A stretch of DNA of 43,056 nt from an uncultured Schaedlerella sp. (GCA_934435195.1 CAKSAJ010000024.1:1-43056), one strand, 5' to 3'. Counted from the stretch's first letter, positions 23,236-31,955 are shown. Numbers and translations: made by a program. Notes: a model not told the origin generated them from the letters alone.

Positions 23236-25905
23236 ATGAGACCAGTCAAATTAATAATGTCAGCATTTGGTTCTTATGCTGGAACGGAGATTGTTGATTT
23301 TTCAAAATTAAATACAGGACTTTTTCTCATCAGTGGCGATACCGGTTCGGGAAAGACAACCATATTTGATGCGATCACATATGCGCTCTACGATAAGACA
23401 AGCGGCGGAAAACGTGAAGGAAATATGATGCGAAGTCAGTATGCAGAGGATGATATTGAGACTTATGTGGAATTTACATTTTCATATCGAGAGCAGATTT
23501 ATACCATCCGAAGAAATCCGGAATATCAAAGACTTGGAAAACGGCGTATGGCAGATGGCTCTCCACGTTACGTGAAAGAAACTTCAAAGGTAAGTCTGCT
23601 TATGCCGGATGGAAAAGAATTCAGGGGAAAGAAACGGGAAATTGACGCAAAGATTGAAGAAATCATGGGATTGGATGCAAATCAGTTTATGCAGATTGCA
23701 ATGATCGCGCAGGGAGATTTCTTAAAATTATTACATGCTGAATCAAAAGAACGAAAACTGATATTTTCAAAAATATTTCAGACAAATTTGTACTATCGGA
23801 TTGAGGAAAAACTAAAAGAGCGTGCAAAGCAGCTTTATATTCAGGTGGAGGAAACCAGAAAAGACATATTGAGAGAGATGGAGAGGGTAGAACTGCCGGA
23901 CGAAATAGGAGAACGGGAAGAATTGGAAAAGAGATGGCTGCTCTTATCGAATCTTGATATGCCTCCAATTGAGGAAGTGCTGGATTGTCTGCGAGACATT
24001 GTGGAAATCGGAAAGAACTGGGAGAAAGAATCCGAGAAGCAGACCAATGCATTGCAGAAAAAAATCGAGACATTAAACCTTCAGATTCAAAGACAAGAGG
24101 AAATCAATGCATTATTTCAAGCATTGGAAAAGGCACAGCAGGAGGAAGAAAAATTAAAGGAAAAAGCGTCAGAGATTGTGTTGCTTAAAGCCCGGATTAC
24201 AGAGAGTAAATCGGCACAGAAGGTTCTGGTGGAAGAACTGAAATTACAGAAATTAAAGGCAGAATATGAGAAGGCTGAAAAGGCAGCAGGTGAATTAAAA
24301 GAATGGTTTGAAAATGTAACGCAAAAAGAATTAAAGTTGCAGGAAATTTATGAGAAATCACAGAAAATGTGGGAGGAAAATAACGATTCATTACAAGAAC
24401 AGATTATTTGTCTGTCTAATCTACTGCCGCATTATGAGAAAATCCGAAAACTGGAACAGGATAAAGAAAATGCAGTTGTGATTCTGAAAAAACATATGGA
24501 AAACAGCAGAATGGCATCTGAGAAATATGAAAATCTTTATCAGCGATTTTTTGAAGAGCAGGCCGGAATTCTGGCAGGAAAGTTAGAAGAAGGAAGGCCA
24601 TGTCCGGTGTGTGGAGCCGTGACACATCCGCATCCTGCAAGGATGAATCAGGATGCTCCGAATCAGCGGCAAGTAGAGAGTGCAAAGCAGGAGCGTGATG
24701 CTGCAGAGAAAAAACGTTCACAGGCGACAGAAGATTTTCAGCAGATTCAAGGAGAATTAAAATCAGAATATGCACAGCTTGAGGAAGTTCTGGAGATGCA
24801 AAAGAGGGATGCAGAAGAAAGATGGGACGAGGAACGTGTCAGAGAAAAACTAAAAGCCTTAAAACAAGAGCGTAATATTTTGCAGTCGGACTATGAAAAA
24901 GCACAGAAAAATATGCAAAAGTTCAATGAAGAAAAAACGCATAAGAAAGGTCTGTTAGAGAGCAGGGAAGAACAGAAAACGGAGCTTGAACAGAGTGTAT
25001 CTGAACAAACAAAAGTGTGGGAGCAGGTATTTAAGGCAGAAAAATTCCAGAGCATAGAAAACTATGAGCAGGCAAAGGCCGAAATTCCTAAGATAGAAAA
25101 GCTGGAAAAGGAAATTCAAAAATATGAACAGGAGTGTGTTCGCGTTCAGACAACGATTCAGACTTTAAAAGAGCAGACGGCGTCAAAACAGCGGATAGAT
25201 GTGAAAGAAGAACAGGAAACAGCAGCGAAATATCAGACCGAGTGGAAGGAATGGAAAGCGAAGCATCTGGCAAGACATAGTGTGCAGAATAAAAATAAAG
25301 AGGCACAAAAGAAATTGAAGAGCTATGCAGAAAAATCCGGCACACTTCAAAAGCAGTATGAGATGGTTGGTAACTTAAGCAGGACTGCAAATGGAAATCT
25401 GGCAGGAAGTGCAAAATTAGACTTCGAAACATATGTGCAGCGGAAATATTTCAAACAGATTATCGCAGCGGCAAACAGACGGCTTGTAAAAATGACTTCC
25501 AATGAATTTATTTTACAGTGCCGGGAAGTGAAAAACTTAAGCAGCAGAGGAGAGGCCGGACTGGATTTGGATGTGTACCATATGGTAAGTGCAACTACAA
25601 GAGATGTAAAGACATTGTCCGGGGGAGAGTCCTTTATGGCAGCACTTGCAATGGCATTGGGACTTTCTGATATAATCCAAAATACGGTAGGAGCAGTACA
25701 GCTTGAGACGATGTTTGTAGATGAAGGGTTTGGTTCATTAGATGATGAAGCAAGAGAACGTGCAGTGCAGATACTCAAAGAGCTTGCGGGAGAAAAAACT
25801 CTTGTGGGAATCATTTCTCATGTAAATGAACTGAAAGAAGAAGTAGACTGGCAGCTACAAGTAAGGAAGACCGAAAAAGGCAGCCAGGCAAGATGGAATT
25901 TTTGA
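23236..25905 (+). CDS. sbcC: Exonuclease subunit SbcC (Rad50 type)
   Basis: 889 residues, SMC-like ATPase partner of SbcD. Walker A is GDTGSGKTT (34-42) and TGLFLISG precedes it. Long coiled-coil arms flank a zinc hook, CPVC at 456-459 (GRPCPVCGAVTHPHP). The C-terminal lobe has the ABC signature LSGGESFMAALAMALGLSD and Walker B TMFVDEGFGSLDDEA. It loads the nuclease on DNA ends and uses ATP to open hairpins. Last gene of the operon; a 37-bp-stem hairpin begins 8 bp after its stop. Slightly shorter than the E. coli protein, normal for Clostridia. Confidence 0.96.
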   Translation: MRPVKLIMSAFGSYAGTEIVDFSKLNTGLFLISGDTGSGKTTIFDAITYALYDKTSGGKREGNMMRSQYAEDDIETYVEFTFSYREQIYTIRRNPEYQRLGKRRMADGSPRYVKETSKVSLLMPDGKEFRGKKREIDAKIEEIMGLDANQFMQIAMIAQGDFLKLLHAESKERKLIFSKIFQTNLYYRIEEKLKERAKQLYIQVEETRKDILREMERVELPDEIGEREELEKRWLLLSNLDMPPIEEVLDCLRDIVEIGKNWEKESEKQTNALQKKIETLNLQIQRQEEINALFQALEKAQQEEEKLKEKASEIVLLKARITESKSAQKVLVEELKLQKLKAEYEKAEKAAGELKEWFENVTQKELKLQEIYEKSQKMWEENNDSLQEQIICLSNLLPHYEKIRKLEQDKENAVVILKKHMENSRMASEKYENLYQRFFEEQAGILAGKLEEGRPCPVCGAVTHPHPARMNQDAPNQRQVESAKQERDAAEKKRSQATEDFQQIQGELKSEYAQLEEVLEMQKRDAEERWDEERVREKLKALKQERNILQSDYEKAQKNMQKFNEEKTHKKGLLESREEQKTELEQSVSEQTKVWEQVFKAEKFQSIENYEQAKAEIPKIEKLEKEIQKYEQECVRVQTTIQTLKEQTASKQRIDVKEEQETAAKYQTEWKEWKAKHLARHSVQNKNKEAQKKLKSYAEKSGTLQKQYEMVGNLSRTANGNLAGSAKLDFETYVQRKYFKQIIAAANRRLVKMTSNEFILQCREVKNLSSRGEAGLDLDVYHMVSATTRDVKTLSGGESFMAALAMALGLSDIIQNTVGAVQLETMFVDEGFGSLDDEARERAVQILKELAGEKTLVGIISHVNELKEEVDWQLQVRKTEKGSQARWNF

Positions 25906-25913
25906 GGGGCAAT

Positions 25914-25989
25914 GGGGTGCCAATGGGGACGGGGTTTCTGGCTTTTTTGCGAGCAAAAAAGCCAGAAACCCCGTCCCCATTGGCACCCC
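25914..25989. repeat. GGGACGG hairpin, copy A: 37-bp perfect inverted repeat
   Basis: The arm 25914-25950 and the arm 25953-25989 are exact reverse complements, separated by 2 bases. The arm contains GGGGACGGGGTTTC and TGGCTTTTTTGC. It starts 8 bp after the sbcC stop. The T-run is inside the stem, next to the loop, and no T-run follows the hairpin, so it is not a canonical rho-independent terminator. The core recurs at 31769, 32941 and 42033. Beyond it, degenerate CACCCGTTG-like copies continue to about 26018. Confidence 0.95.
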
Positions 25990-26108
25990 TGTCACCCCGT
26001 TGTCACCCGTTGGCACTCCCTTTCAAAACATCCTCACACTTCTAACACAGAACGTTCACAAAAATTTGTTACCTTTGTATCAGTTTGATAAATTAGGGAG
26101 GTAAAGCG

Positions 26109-27065
26109 TTGATAGAGGTAAAAGATTTAGTGAAAAAATACGGAAGTCATCTGGCTGTGGACCACTTGAGTTTTACATTGGAATCAGGTAAAATCTATGG
26201 TTTTCTGGGGCCGAATGGTGCCGGGAAATCTACAACAATGAATATCATGACAGGATATTTAGGTGCGACACAGGGAAGTGTTCTGATTGACGGGCATGAC
26301 ATTTTGAAGGAGCCGGAAGAGGCGAAGAAGCATATCGGGTATCTGCCGGAGCTTCCACCATTATATATGGATATGACAGTACAAGAGTATTTGGAATTTG
26401 CGGCAGAGTTAAAGAAATTGCCAAAAGAGAAAAGAGAATCCGATATCAGTGAAGTAATGAAATTGACAAGACTTCAGGATGTTTCAGGTCGTTTGATCAA
26501 GAATCTTTCAAAAGGATATAAGCAGAGAGTTGGGCTGGCACAGGCCATTTTAGGATTTCCGGAGATTATTATTTTGGATGAGCCTACAGTTGGGCTGGAT
26601 CCGAAACAAATCATAGAAATTCGTGAGCTGATCAGAACACTCTCAAAGAAGCATACCGTTATTTTAAGTTCACATATTCTTGCAGAGGTAAGAGAAGTAT
26701 GTGATTATATTCTGATCATTTCGAAAGGAAAATTAGTTGCAAGCGATACGCCGGAGAATCTGGAACTGTTAAGAAACGGAGCATCCAGCCTGGAGTTAGA
26801 GGTGAAGGCTGCACCGGAAACAGCCCGGGCAATTTTGTCAACAATTGATGACATTAATACGATGGAAATGCATATTGAAAATGAAAATCTTACGAGAGTA
26901 AAGCTTGAGACAAAAAATGGAGCAGATATTCGAGAAGCAGTATTTTATGCATTTGCAGAAGAAAAGTGCCCATTATTGGAAATGAAGACTGCAAAGGCAA
27001 GTCTGGAAGACATCTTTATGGAACTGACGCAGAAGGAGGAATCGAACGATGCTGGCAATTTATAA
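26109..27065 (+). CDS. ABC transporter ATP-binding protein (GldA-like)
   Basis: 318 residues. The start is TTG at 26109, supported by GGGAGG seven bases upstream. Residues 1-230 are an ABC ATPase: Walker A GPNGAGKST (34-42), Q-loop YLPELPP, signature LSKGYKQRVGLAQ, Walker B IIILDEPTVGLDP and switch His in SSH. A C-terminal regulatory domain (about 230-318) follows. It energises the permease encoded next, whose start overlaps its stop by 17 bp. With the GldG-like and DUF4340 genes this forms the four-gene exporter common in Clostridia; the substrate is unknown and gliding is not expected. Confidence 0.93.
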   Translation: MIEVKDLVKKYGSHLAVDHLSFTLESGKIYGFLGPNGAGKSTTMNIMTGYLGATQGSVLIDGHDILKEPEEAKKHIGYLPELPPLYMDMTVQEYLEFAAELKKLPKEKRESDISEVMKLTRLQDVSGRLIKNLSKGYKQRVGLAQAILGFPEIIILDEPTVGLDPKQIIEIRELIRTLSKKHTVILSSHILAEVREVCDYILIISKGKLVASDTPENLELLRNGASSLELEVKAAPETARAILSTIDDINTMEMHIENENLTRVKLETKNGADIREAVFYAFAEEKCPLLEMKTAKASLEDIFMELTQKEESNDAGNL

Positions 27066-27915
27066 AAGAGAATTCAAGTCCTATTTCCAGTCTATGATAG
27101 GATGTGTTTTTGTTGCATTTCTCGTTGCATTTACGGGAATCTACTTTACCGCATATAATTTGAACGCAGGATATCCGTATTTTTCTTATACATTGTCAGG
27201 TTCACTGATTGTATTCATTGTAGGAATTCCGCTTATCACGATGAGAAGCTTTGCGGAGGAAAGAAAAAACAAAACAGACCAGTTGTTGTTGACAGCACCG
27301 GTGAGTCTTACAAAGATTGTGTTAGGGAAATATTTGGCGATGATTTCGGTTGTAGCAATCCCGAATCTTATTTTTTGCCTTTTTCCGCTATTGATTAAGA
27401 TGAATGGAACAGCATACTTAAAGACAGATTATATTTCAATCGGAGTCTTTTTCCTTTTAGGATGCGTTTATGTGGCGATAGGGATGTTTATGTCGGCATT
27501 GACAGAGAGTCAGATGATCGCATTCATCACAACATTCGGACTTTTATTGATATTATATCTGTGGAATGGAATCATCGGATTTCTCCCATCCTCTGCGATT
27601 GGTTCGCTGATCGGATTGATTATTATTCTTACGATCATAGTTGCTTATGTTTATCATATGACAGAAAACTGGATGCTCAGTGCGGTGTTGGAAGTGATCG
27701 GTATTGTAGCGAGTGTTGTTACATACATTGTGAAATCCAGTTTATTTGAGAACTTGTTAACAAAAATACTCGGAAAGCTTGCATTGGCAGACGTGTTTAC
27801 GGATATTACGAATAATCATATTGTTGATATTACAGGAATTGTACTGTATTTGTCTGTAATTGCGATATTTATTGTTCTGACGATACAGGCAATCCAGAAG
27901 AGACGTTGGAGTTAG
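27049..27915 (+). CDS. ABC-2 family permease (GldF-like)
   Basis: 288 residues with six hydrophobic segments: about 12-32, 50-68, 98-118, 135-160, 165-215 (two) and 262-282. The loop MRSFAEERKNKTDQLLLTAPVS is the usual amphipathic ABC-2 motif after the second segment. It is the membrane channel for the preceding ATPase, overlapping it by 17 bp. The ATG has GAAGGAGGAA within the upstream gene. It probably exports a lipid-linked or peptide substrate; nothing in the sequence says which. Confidence 0.9.
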   Translation: MLAIYKREFKSYFQSMIGCVFVAFLVAFTGIYFTAYNLNAGYPYFSYTLSGSLIVFIVGIPLITMRSFAEERKNKTDQLLLTAPVSLTKIVLGKYLAMISVVAIPNLIFCLFPLLIKMNGTAYLKTDYISIGVFFLLGCVYVAIGMFMSALTESQMIAFITTFGLLLILYLWNGIIGFLPSSAIGSLIGLIIILTIIVAYVYHMTENWMLSAVLEVIGIVASVVTYIVKSSLFENLLTKILGKLALADVFTDITNNHIVDITGIVLYLSVIAIFIVLTIQAIQKRRWS

Positions 27916-27927
27916 GAGGTTCGGGCT

Positions 27928-29373
27928 GTGGAAAAGATTAAGAAATTATTTCAGACAACAGGAACGAAACAAGGCTCATTTAGCATAGGAGTAACGGCAA
28001 TTGTAATAGCGATTGTAGTAGTTGCGAACATGATCATAGGCCAGTTACCTGAAAAATATCGAAATATTGATGTGAGCAGCACAGAAATATATGAAATCAG
28101 TGATACAAGTAAAGATTTGCTGAAAGATCTGGATCACAAAGTAACATTGACAGTACTGGCAGTGAAGGATGAGACAGATGATCGTATTACAACATTTTTA
28201 AGTAAGTATGCAGGACTTTCAAAAAATGTTTCTGTAAAATGGATTGACCCGGTGTTGCATCCGTCTGCATTGACAGAGAATAATGCAGAGAAAGATACAA
28301 TTGTTGTAAAATGCGAAGACACAGGAAAAAGTACGACAGTAGCATTTAGCGATATCATCGTACAGGATATGTCATCCTATTATTATACAGGAAGTGCATC
28401 AGAGTCAGAATTTGATGGAGAAGGTCAGCTGACAAGTGCGATCAATTATGTGACAAGTGATGCCAGCCAGACGGTTTATAGGACATCTGGGCATGGAGAG
28501 TCTACATTTTCAACAACGATATCAGATTTGATGAAGAAGAACAATTATAATGTGGAGGAATTGAATCTGGTTATGAATACAGAAATCCCGGATGACTGTG
28601 ATCTCCTTATGATGTATGCACCGACAAATGATCTGTCACAGGAAGAGGCGGACGTCATGAAGAATTATCTGAAGTCCGGTGGTAAAGTGATGCTGATCCT
28701 TGGAGATACAACTTCAGAGCAATTACCGAATTTGATGAGTGTTTTATCTGATTATGGAATGAAAGAAGCCGATGGATATATCGCAGATCCAAAGCGTTGT
28801 TATCAGGGAAATGCATATTATCTCTTCCCACAATTGTCTGTGTCCGGGGATTTGGCAAATGGCATTTCATCTCAGATGGTTCTCCTGGTAAATACACATG
28901 GTCTGGAATTGAGTGACCCTGCAAGAGACACGATTACAGTAAATGCATTTATGTCTACAACAAATAATGCATATGCGGTGACGGAGGATGCCCAGACAGA
29001 GGGCAGCTATACACTTGGAGCCGTCGCGACAGAGAGTATCAGTAAGGATGATGGAGATGATACCGATGATGAAAATAGTACGGATGACAGTGAGACACTG
29101 GAGAGCCGTCTGACAGTGATTTCATCAGCAAGTATGATTGATTCTCAGATTACAGATGCATTTACAACATTAGAAAATACAACATTATTTATGAATGCAG
29201 TGACAGCAAACTTTGATGGTGTCAAAAATATTTCCATTGAGCCAAAAAGTCTTTCTGTAGAATATAATACAGTGCAGCATTCAGGTCTTTTGAGTCTGCT
29301 GGTAATCTTCGGGGTTCCAATCGTACTTTTGATTGGTGGATTTTCAGTATGGTATCGCAGAAGAAAAGCGTGA
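27928..29373 (+). CDS. GldG-like ABC-transporter auxiliary membrane protein
   Basis: 481 residues; GTG start at 27928, 9 bp after TTAGGAGG. An N-terminal helix (about 19-40) and C-terminal helix (about 452-474, followed by WYRRRKA) hold a large extracytoplasmic domain. It contains the pattern of the ABC_transp_aux/GldG family: STEIYEISDTSKDLLKDLDHKVTLTVL, ITTFLSKYAGLSKNVSVKWIDP, and YRTSGHGESTFS..ISDLMKKNNY. An acidic insert lies near residue 375 (DDGDDTDDENSTDDSE). It is usually the third gene of such exporters. Role in substrate handling outside the membrane is inferred. Confidence 0.88.
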   Translation: MEKIKKLFQTTGTKQGSFSIGVTAIVIAIVVVANMIIGQLPEKYRNIDVSSTEIYEISDTSKDLLKDLDHKVTLTVLAVKDETDDRITTFLSKYAGLSKNVSVKWIDPVLHPSALTENNAEKDTIVVKCEDTGKSTTVAFSDIIVQDMSSYYYTGSASESEFDGEGQLTSAINYVTSDASQTVYRTSGHGESTFSTTISDLMKKNNYNVEELNLVMNTEIPDDCDLLMMYAPTNDLSQEEADVMKNYLKSGGKVMLILGDTTSEQLPNLMSVLSDYGMKEADGYIADPKRCYQGNAYYLFPQLSVSGDLANGISSQMVLLVNTHGLELSDPARDTITVNAFMSTTNNAYAVTEDAQTEGSYTLGAVATESISKDDGDDTDDENSTDDSETLESRLTVISSASMIDSQITDAFTTLENTTLFMNAVTANFDGVKNISIEPKSLSVEYNTVQHSGLLSLLVIFGVPIVLLIGGFSVWYRRRKA

Positions 29374-29408
29374 TTACAAATTAAAATCTGAATAGAAAGG
29401 CGTGCCGT

Positions 29409-30320
29409 ATGGATAAAAAGAAAAAACAGATGTGCATACTTTGTGGCGTGTTACTTCTCTTGCTGGTAGTATATTTTGGAATTCAGGCAATGATAAAGCA
29501 TCAGGAGAAGAAAACGAAGGAAGAAAAAGAAGCATCGACAATTTATATAACAGATGTAGAAGATGTGTCTCTGATCAATTACGATGTCGGAGAGGGAACA
29601 CAAACATTTGAAAAACAGGATGGAAACTGGGTCTATGTAAAAGACCCGGATTTCCCGTTAGATGAGAGCTATCCAGAACAGATTGTAGAAACCTTTGGAA
29701 AGCTGAAAGCAGAACGTGAGCTGGAAGACGGAGATGAATTTGCAGATTATGGTCTGGATGAGCCGGCTTACCGGATTCAATTGACAGATGAAAATGGAGA
29801 TAAGATATCGGTTTATTTTGGAAATGATTCCGGGGATGATTCATATTATGTAACGGTGGATGATACAAAGAAGGTCTATACAGTAAACAGCGAGGTGCTC
29901 CAGGACTTACAGCATAGTCTGGAAGATATGGCAAAATTAGATGAATACCCGACGATTGGAAGCGGTAATCTTAAGAAAGAAGTCATTACACAGAACGGGG
30001 AATCAACAACGTATGATTCTGAAAATGATGACGATACCGAGAATATTGCAGCAGTGGCAGGTGGACTCGGAGTAGTGAGTCTGGATAAAGTTGCGGATTA
30101 TTCAGTGGAAGACGAGCATTTGTCAGAGTACGGGCTGGATGAAAAATCCAGAATTACAGTAGAAGCAACCTATACAGAAAAGAAAAAAGAGAAGGTGCTG
30201 ACTCTTTATATTGGAAAAGAGGATGGCAGTGGAAACCATTATGTGATGATCAACGATTCTAAGATTGTATATTTGATTTCAACAGAAATCTGCAACAACA
30301 TTTTGAATGTAGAGGATTAA
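29409..30320 (+). CDS. DUF4340 domain membrane-anchored protein
   Basis: 303 residues with one N-terminal membrane helix (about 9-27) and an extracytoplasmic part. Two related halves are visible: FADYGLDEPAYRIQL with VYFGNDSGDDSYYVTVDD (about 113-155), and LSEYGLDEKSRITVE with LYIGKEDGSGNHYVMIND (about 240-290). This is the DUF4340 repeat. The gene follows the GldG-like gene by 35 bp, as in many Firmicutes exporters. Function unknown. A weak AT-rich hairpin (AAATGTTT/AAACATTT, 30353-30373) follows. Confidence 0.86.
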   Translation: MDKKKKQMCILCGVLLLLLVVYFGIQAMIKHQEKKTKEEKEASTIYITDVEDVSLINYDVGEGTQTFEKQDGNWVYVKDPDFPLDESYPEQIVETFGKLKAERELEDGDEFADYGLDEPAYRIQLTDENGDKISVYFGNDSGDDSYYVTVDDTKKVYTVNSEVLQDLQHSLEDMAKLDEYPTIGSGNLKKEVITQNGESTTYDSENDDDTENIAAVAGGLGVVSLDKVADYSVEDEHLSEYGLDEKSRITVEATYTEKKKEKVLTLYIGKEDGSGNHYVMINDSKIVYLISTEICNNILNVED

Positions 30321-30446
30321 GAAATGTTTTCAGTGTGTTAAAAAGCAGCGTGCAAATGTTTTTAGAAACATTTTAGAAATAATTTATTGACTTTCAGTTA
30401 AAAAGAGAGGAAAATGTCCTTCTATAGGAAAGCGAGGTTGAAATCA

Positions 30447-30854
30447 ATGAAAGATAAAATGATGCGGTTTTTACAGGGAAGATATGGAGTGGATGCATTG
30501 TCGAAATGCTTGCTGGGAATTGGGTTGATAGCAGTGATACTGGCGGGATTCTTTGGAGGAAAGGCAGTTGGAAATGTGCTGTATATTCTTGGATGGGCTG
30601 CAATCATTTATTGTTATTTCCGTATTTTTTCTAAAAATATTACAAAACGCTATGCAGAAAATCAAAAGTATCTCGCAAAGACATATAAGCTTCGTAGTTT
30701 TTTCTACAAACAGAAAGAACTGATGAAACAGAGAAAAGTTTATCATATTTATAAATGTCCGAGTTGTAAGCAGAAAATCCGTATTCCGCGAGGAAAAGGA
30801 AAGATTGAGGTACGTTGTCCGAAGTGTGGAACGACATTTATAAAGAAAAGCTGA
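30447..30854 (+). CDS. Membrane protein with C-terminal zinc ribbon
   Basis: 135 residues from the ATG at 30447, nine bases after GAGG; an alternative ATG at 30414 would add 11 residues. The N-terminal MQGRYG-like stretch (FLQGRYGVDALSKCL) is followed by two hydrophobic helices (about 16-35 and 38-58), a basic region and a zinc ribbon: CPSCKQKIRIPRGKGKIEVRC then PKCGTTF, four cysteines in two CxxC pairs. The type recurs in Lachnospiraceae, but no function is known to me. It is followed by a terminator and likely transcribed alone. Confidence 0.8.
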   Translation: MKDKMMRFLQGRYGVDALSKCLLGIGLIAVILAGFFGGKAVGNVLYILGWAAIIYCYFRIFSKNITKRYAENQKYLAKTYKLRSFFYKQKELMKQRKVYHIYKCPSCKQKIRIPRGKGKIEVRCPKCGTTFIKKS

Positions 30855-30881
30855 TGTATAAGTAAATAATATGAACGTTGG

Positions 30882-30913
30882 AAAACGGTGCCAAAGATTA
30901 TTGGTGCCGTTTT
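30882..30913 (+). terminator. Terminator after the zinc-ribbon gene
   Basis: AAAACGGTGCCAA (30882-30894), 6-nt loop, TTGGTGCCGTTTT (30901-30913), two G-U pairs; A and T ends make it usable in both directions. Confidence 0.8.
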
Positions 30914-30922
30914 CTGAAACTA

Positions 30923-30931
30923 TGGTATAAT
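30923..30931 (+). promoter_or_regulatory. Extended -10 promoter for the J-domain gene
   Basis: TGGTATAAT: a consensus -10 with the upstream TG. No good -35 is seen; the hairpin at 30882-30913 occupies that place. The leader would be about 145 nt long. Confidence 0.5.
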
Positions 30932-30953
30932 GAGCGGAAAAGAAAAGGAAGCG

Positions 30954-31034
30954 ACGCCGCAGGCGGCATTTACTTTTCTTGAGCCATTAGTGAGCGAACA
31001 GTCTGCGAAGCAGACGGTAGAGCGCGTAAGCGCG
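30954..31034 (+). other. Cluster of three small GC-rich hairpins in the leader of the J-domain gene
   Basis: CGCC-GCA-GGCG (30955-30965), GTCTGC-GAA-GCAGAC (31001-31015) and GCGC-GTAA-GCGC (31022-31033), in an otherwise AT-rich gap. Loops GAA and GTAA are structured-RNA types. No known riboswitch is recognised. Confidence 0.5.
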
Positions 31035-31082
31035 GGTTCGTGATGTAATAAATTACAAATGCGGTAGAAACGGAGAAAAGAG

Positions 31083-31766
31083 ATGACAGATCCATATCAG
31101 ATACTTGGGGTGTCGCAAGATGCGTCAGAAGATGAGATAAAAAAAGCATATCGTTCGCTGAGCAGAAAGTATCATCCGGATGCGAATATAAACAATCCAA
31201 ATAAAGAAGAAGCAGAAGCTAAATTCAAGGAAGTGCAGCAGGCATATCAGAAGATTATGGATGAGCGTGCGAGAGGATATTCCGGAGGTGACACATACGG
31301 TAATCCATTTGGCGGAGCATATCAAGGAAGTTACAATGGTGCAGGAAGCACAAGAGAGTCAGAGACAGATATGCATTTGCGTGCTGCCGCAAATTATATT
31401 CAAAGCGGACATTTTGCAGAAGCATTGAATGTATTAGATGGAATCAAAGAAAGAAGAGCATTGTGGTATTTTTACAGTGCATCGGCAAATTCCGGAGTTG
31501 GAAATAATGTGACTGCATTAGAACATGCTCAAAAGGCGGTAGAATTGGAACCGAATAACCTGCAGTATCAGATGTTATTGCAGCGTCTTCAAGGTGGTGG
31601 CGGCTGGTATCAGCAGAGACAGGGAATGTACGGATATCCGGTGGGAACCGGTGATGCCTGTATGAAAGCTTGTATTGCTACAGCTCTGTGTAATCTGTGT
31701 TGCGGTGGAGGGTGCTGTTATATGCCGATATCGCCTGGTGGTGGTTCCGGTGGAACATTTATGTAA
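31083..31766 (+). CDS. J-domain protein with tetratricopeptide-like middle and Cys-rich tail
   Basis: 227 residues. Residues 3-62 are a J domain (DPYQILGV; HPD at 31-33; KFKEVQQAYQKIMDE), so it should stimulate a DnaK ATPase. It is not DnaJ itself: the zinc-finger and client domains are missing. Residues 100-178 look like two TPR-type helical pairs (AANYIQSGHFAEALNVLDGI, ALEHAQKAVELEPNNLQYQMLLQRL). The tail is cysteine-rich (CMKACIATALCNLCC then GGGCCYM) and Gly-rich. The start ATG follows GGAGAAAAG. A hairpin of the GGGACGG family starts 2 bp after its stop. The client is unknown. Confidence 0.88.
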   Translation: MTDPYQILGVSQDASEDEIKKAYRSLSRKYHPDANINNPNKEEAEAKFKEVQQAYQKIMDERARGYSGGDTYGNPFGGAYQGSYNGAGSTRESETDMHLRAAANYIQSGHFAEALNVLDGIKERRALWYFYSASANSGVGNNVTALEHAQKAVELEPNNLQYQMLLQRLQGGGGWYQQRQGMYGYPVGTGDACMKACIATALCNLCCGGGCCYMPISPGGGSGGTFM

Positions 31767-31768
31767 TC

Positions 31769-31876
31769 AATAGGGACGGAGTTTAGAGCCAGTTGGGGAC
31801 GGAGTTTGGTGGCTTTTTTGTTCGCAAAAAAGCCACCAAACTCCGTCCCCAACTGGCTCTAAACTCCGTCCCTATT
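31769..31876. repeat. GGGACGG hairpin, copy B: 52-bp perfect inverted repeat with TTCG loop
   Basis: The arm 31769-31820 and the arm 31825-31876 are exact reverse complements, closed by TTCG (31821-31824). Each arm holds the unit GGGACGGAGTTT twice (from 31773 and 31796), separated by AGAGCCAGTTG, so the stem looks like one family hairpin inside another. It starts 2 bp after the stop of the J-domain gene. It has an internal T-run but none after the stem. Confidence 0.95.
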
Positions 31877-31905
31877 TTGCTTCCTTTTTGTATATTTTGC
31901 CAAAG

Positions 31906-31945
31906 AATCCACAAATGTTATATGTGGATTTGTAAGACTTTTTTT
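31906..31945 (+). terminator. Hairpin with T-rich tail upstream of rhaD
   Basis: AATCCACA (31907-31914) and TGTGGATT (31923-31930) with an 8-nt loop; T7 follows about ten bases later (31939-31945), so termination may be weak. Confidence 0.5.
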
Positions 31946-31955
31946 AAAGAAAGTA

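Noticed and set aside
25914..25989. Hairpin A considered as an ordinary rho-independent terminator of sbcC
   Set aside because: No T-run follows the stem; the T-run is inside the arm, and the stem is several times longer than usual. Termination by another route cannot be excluded.
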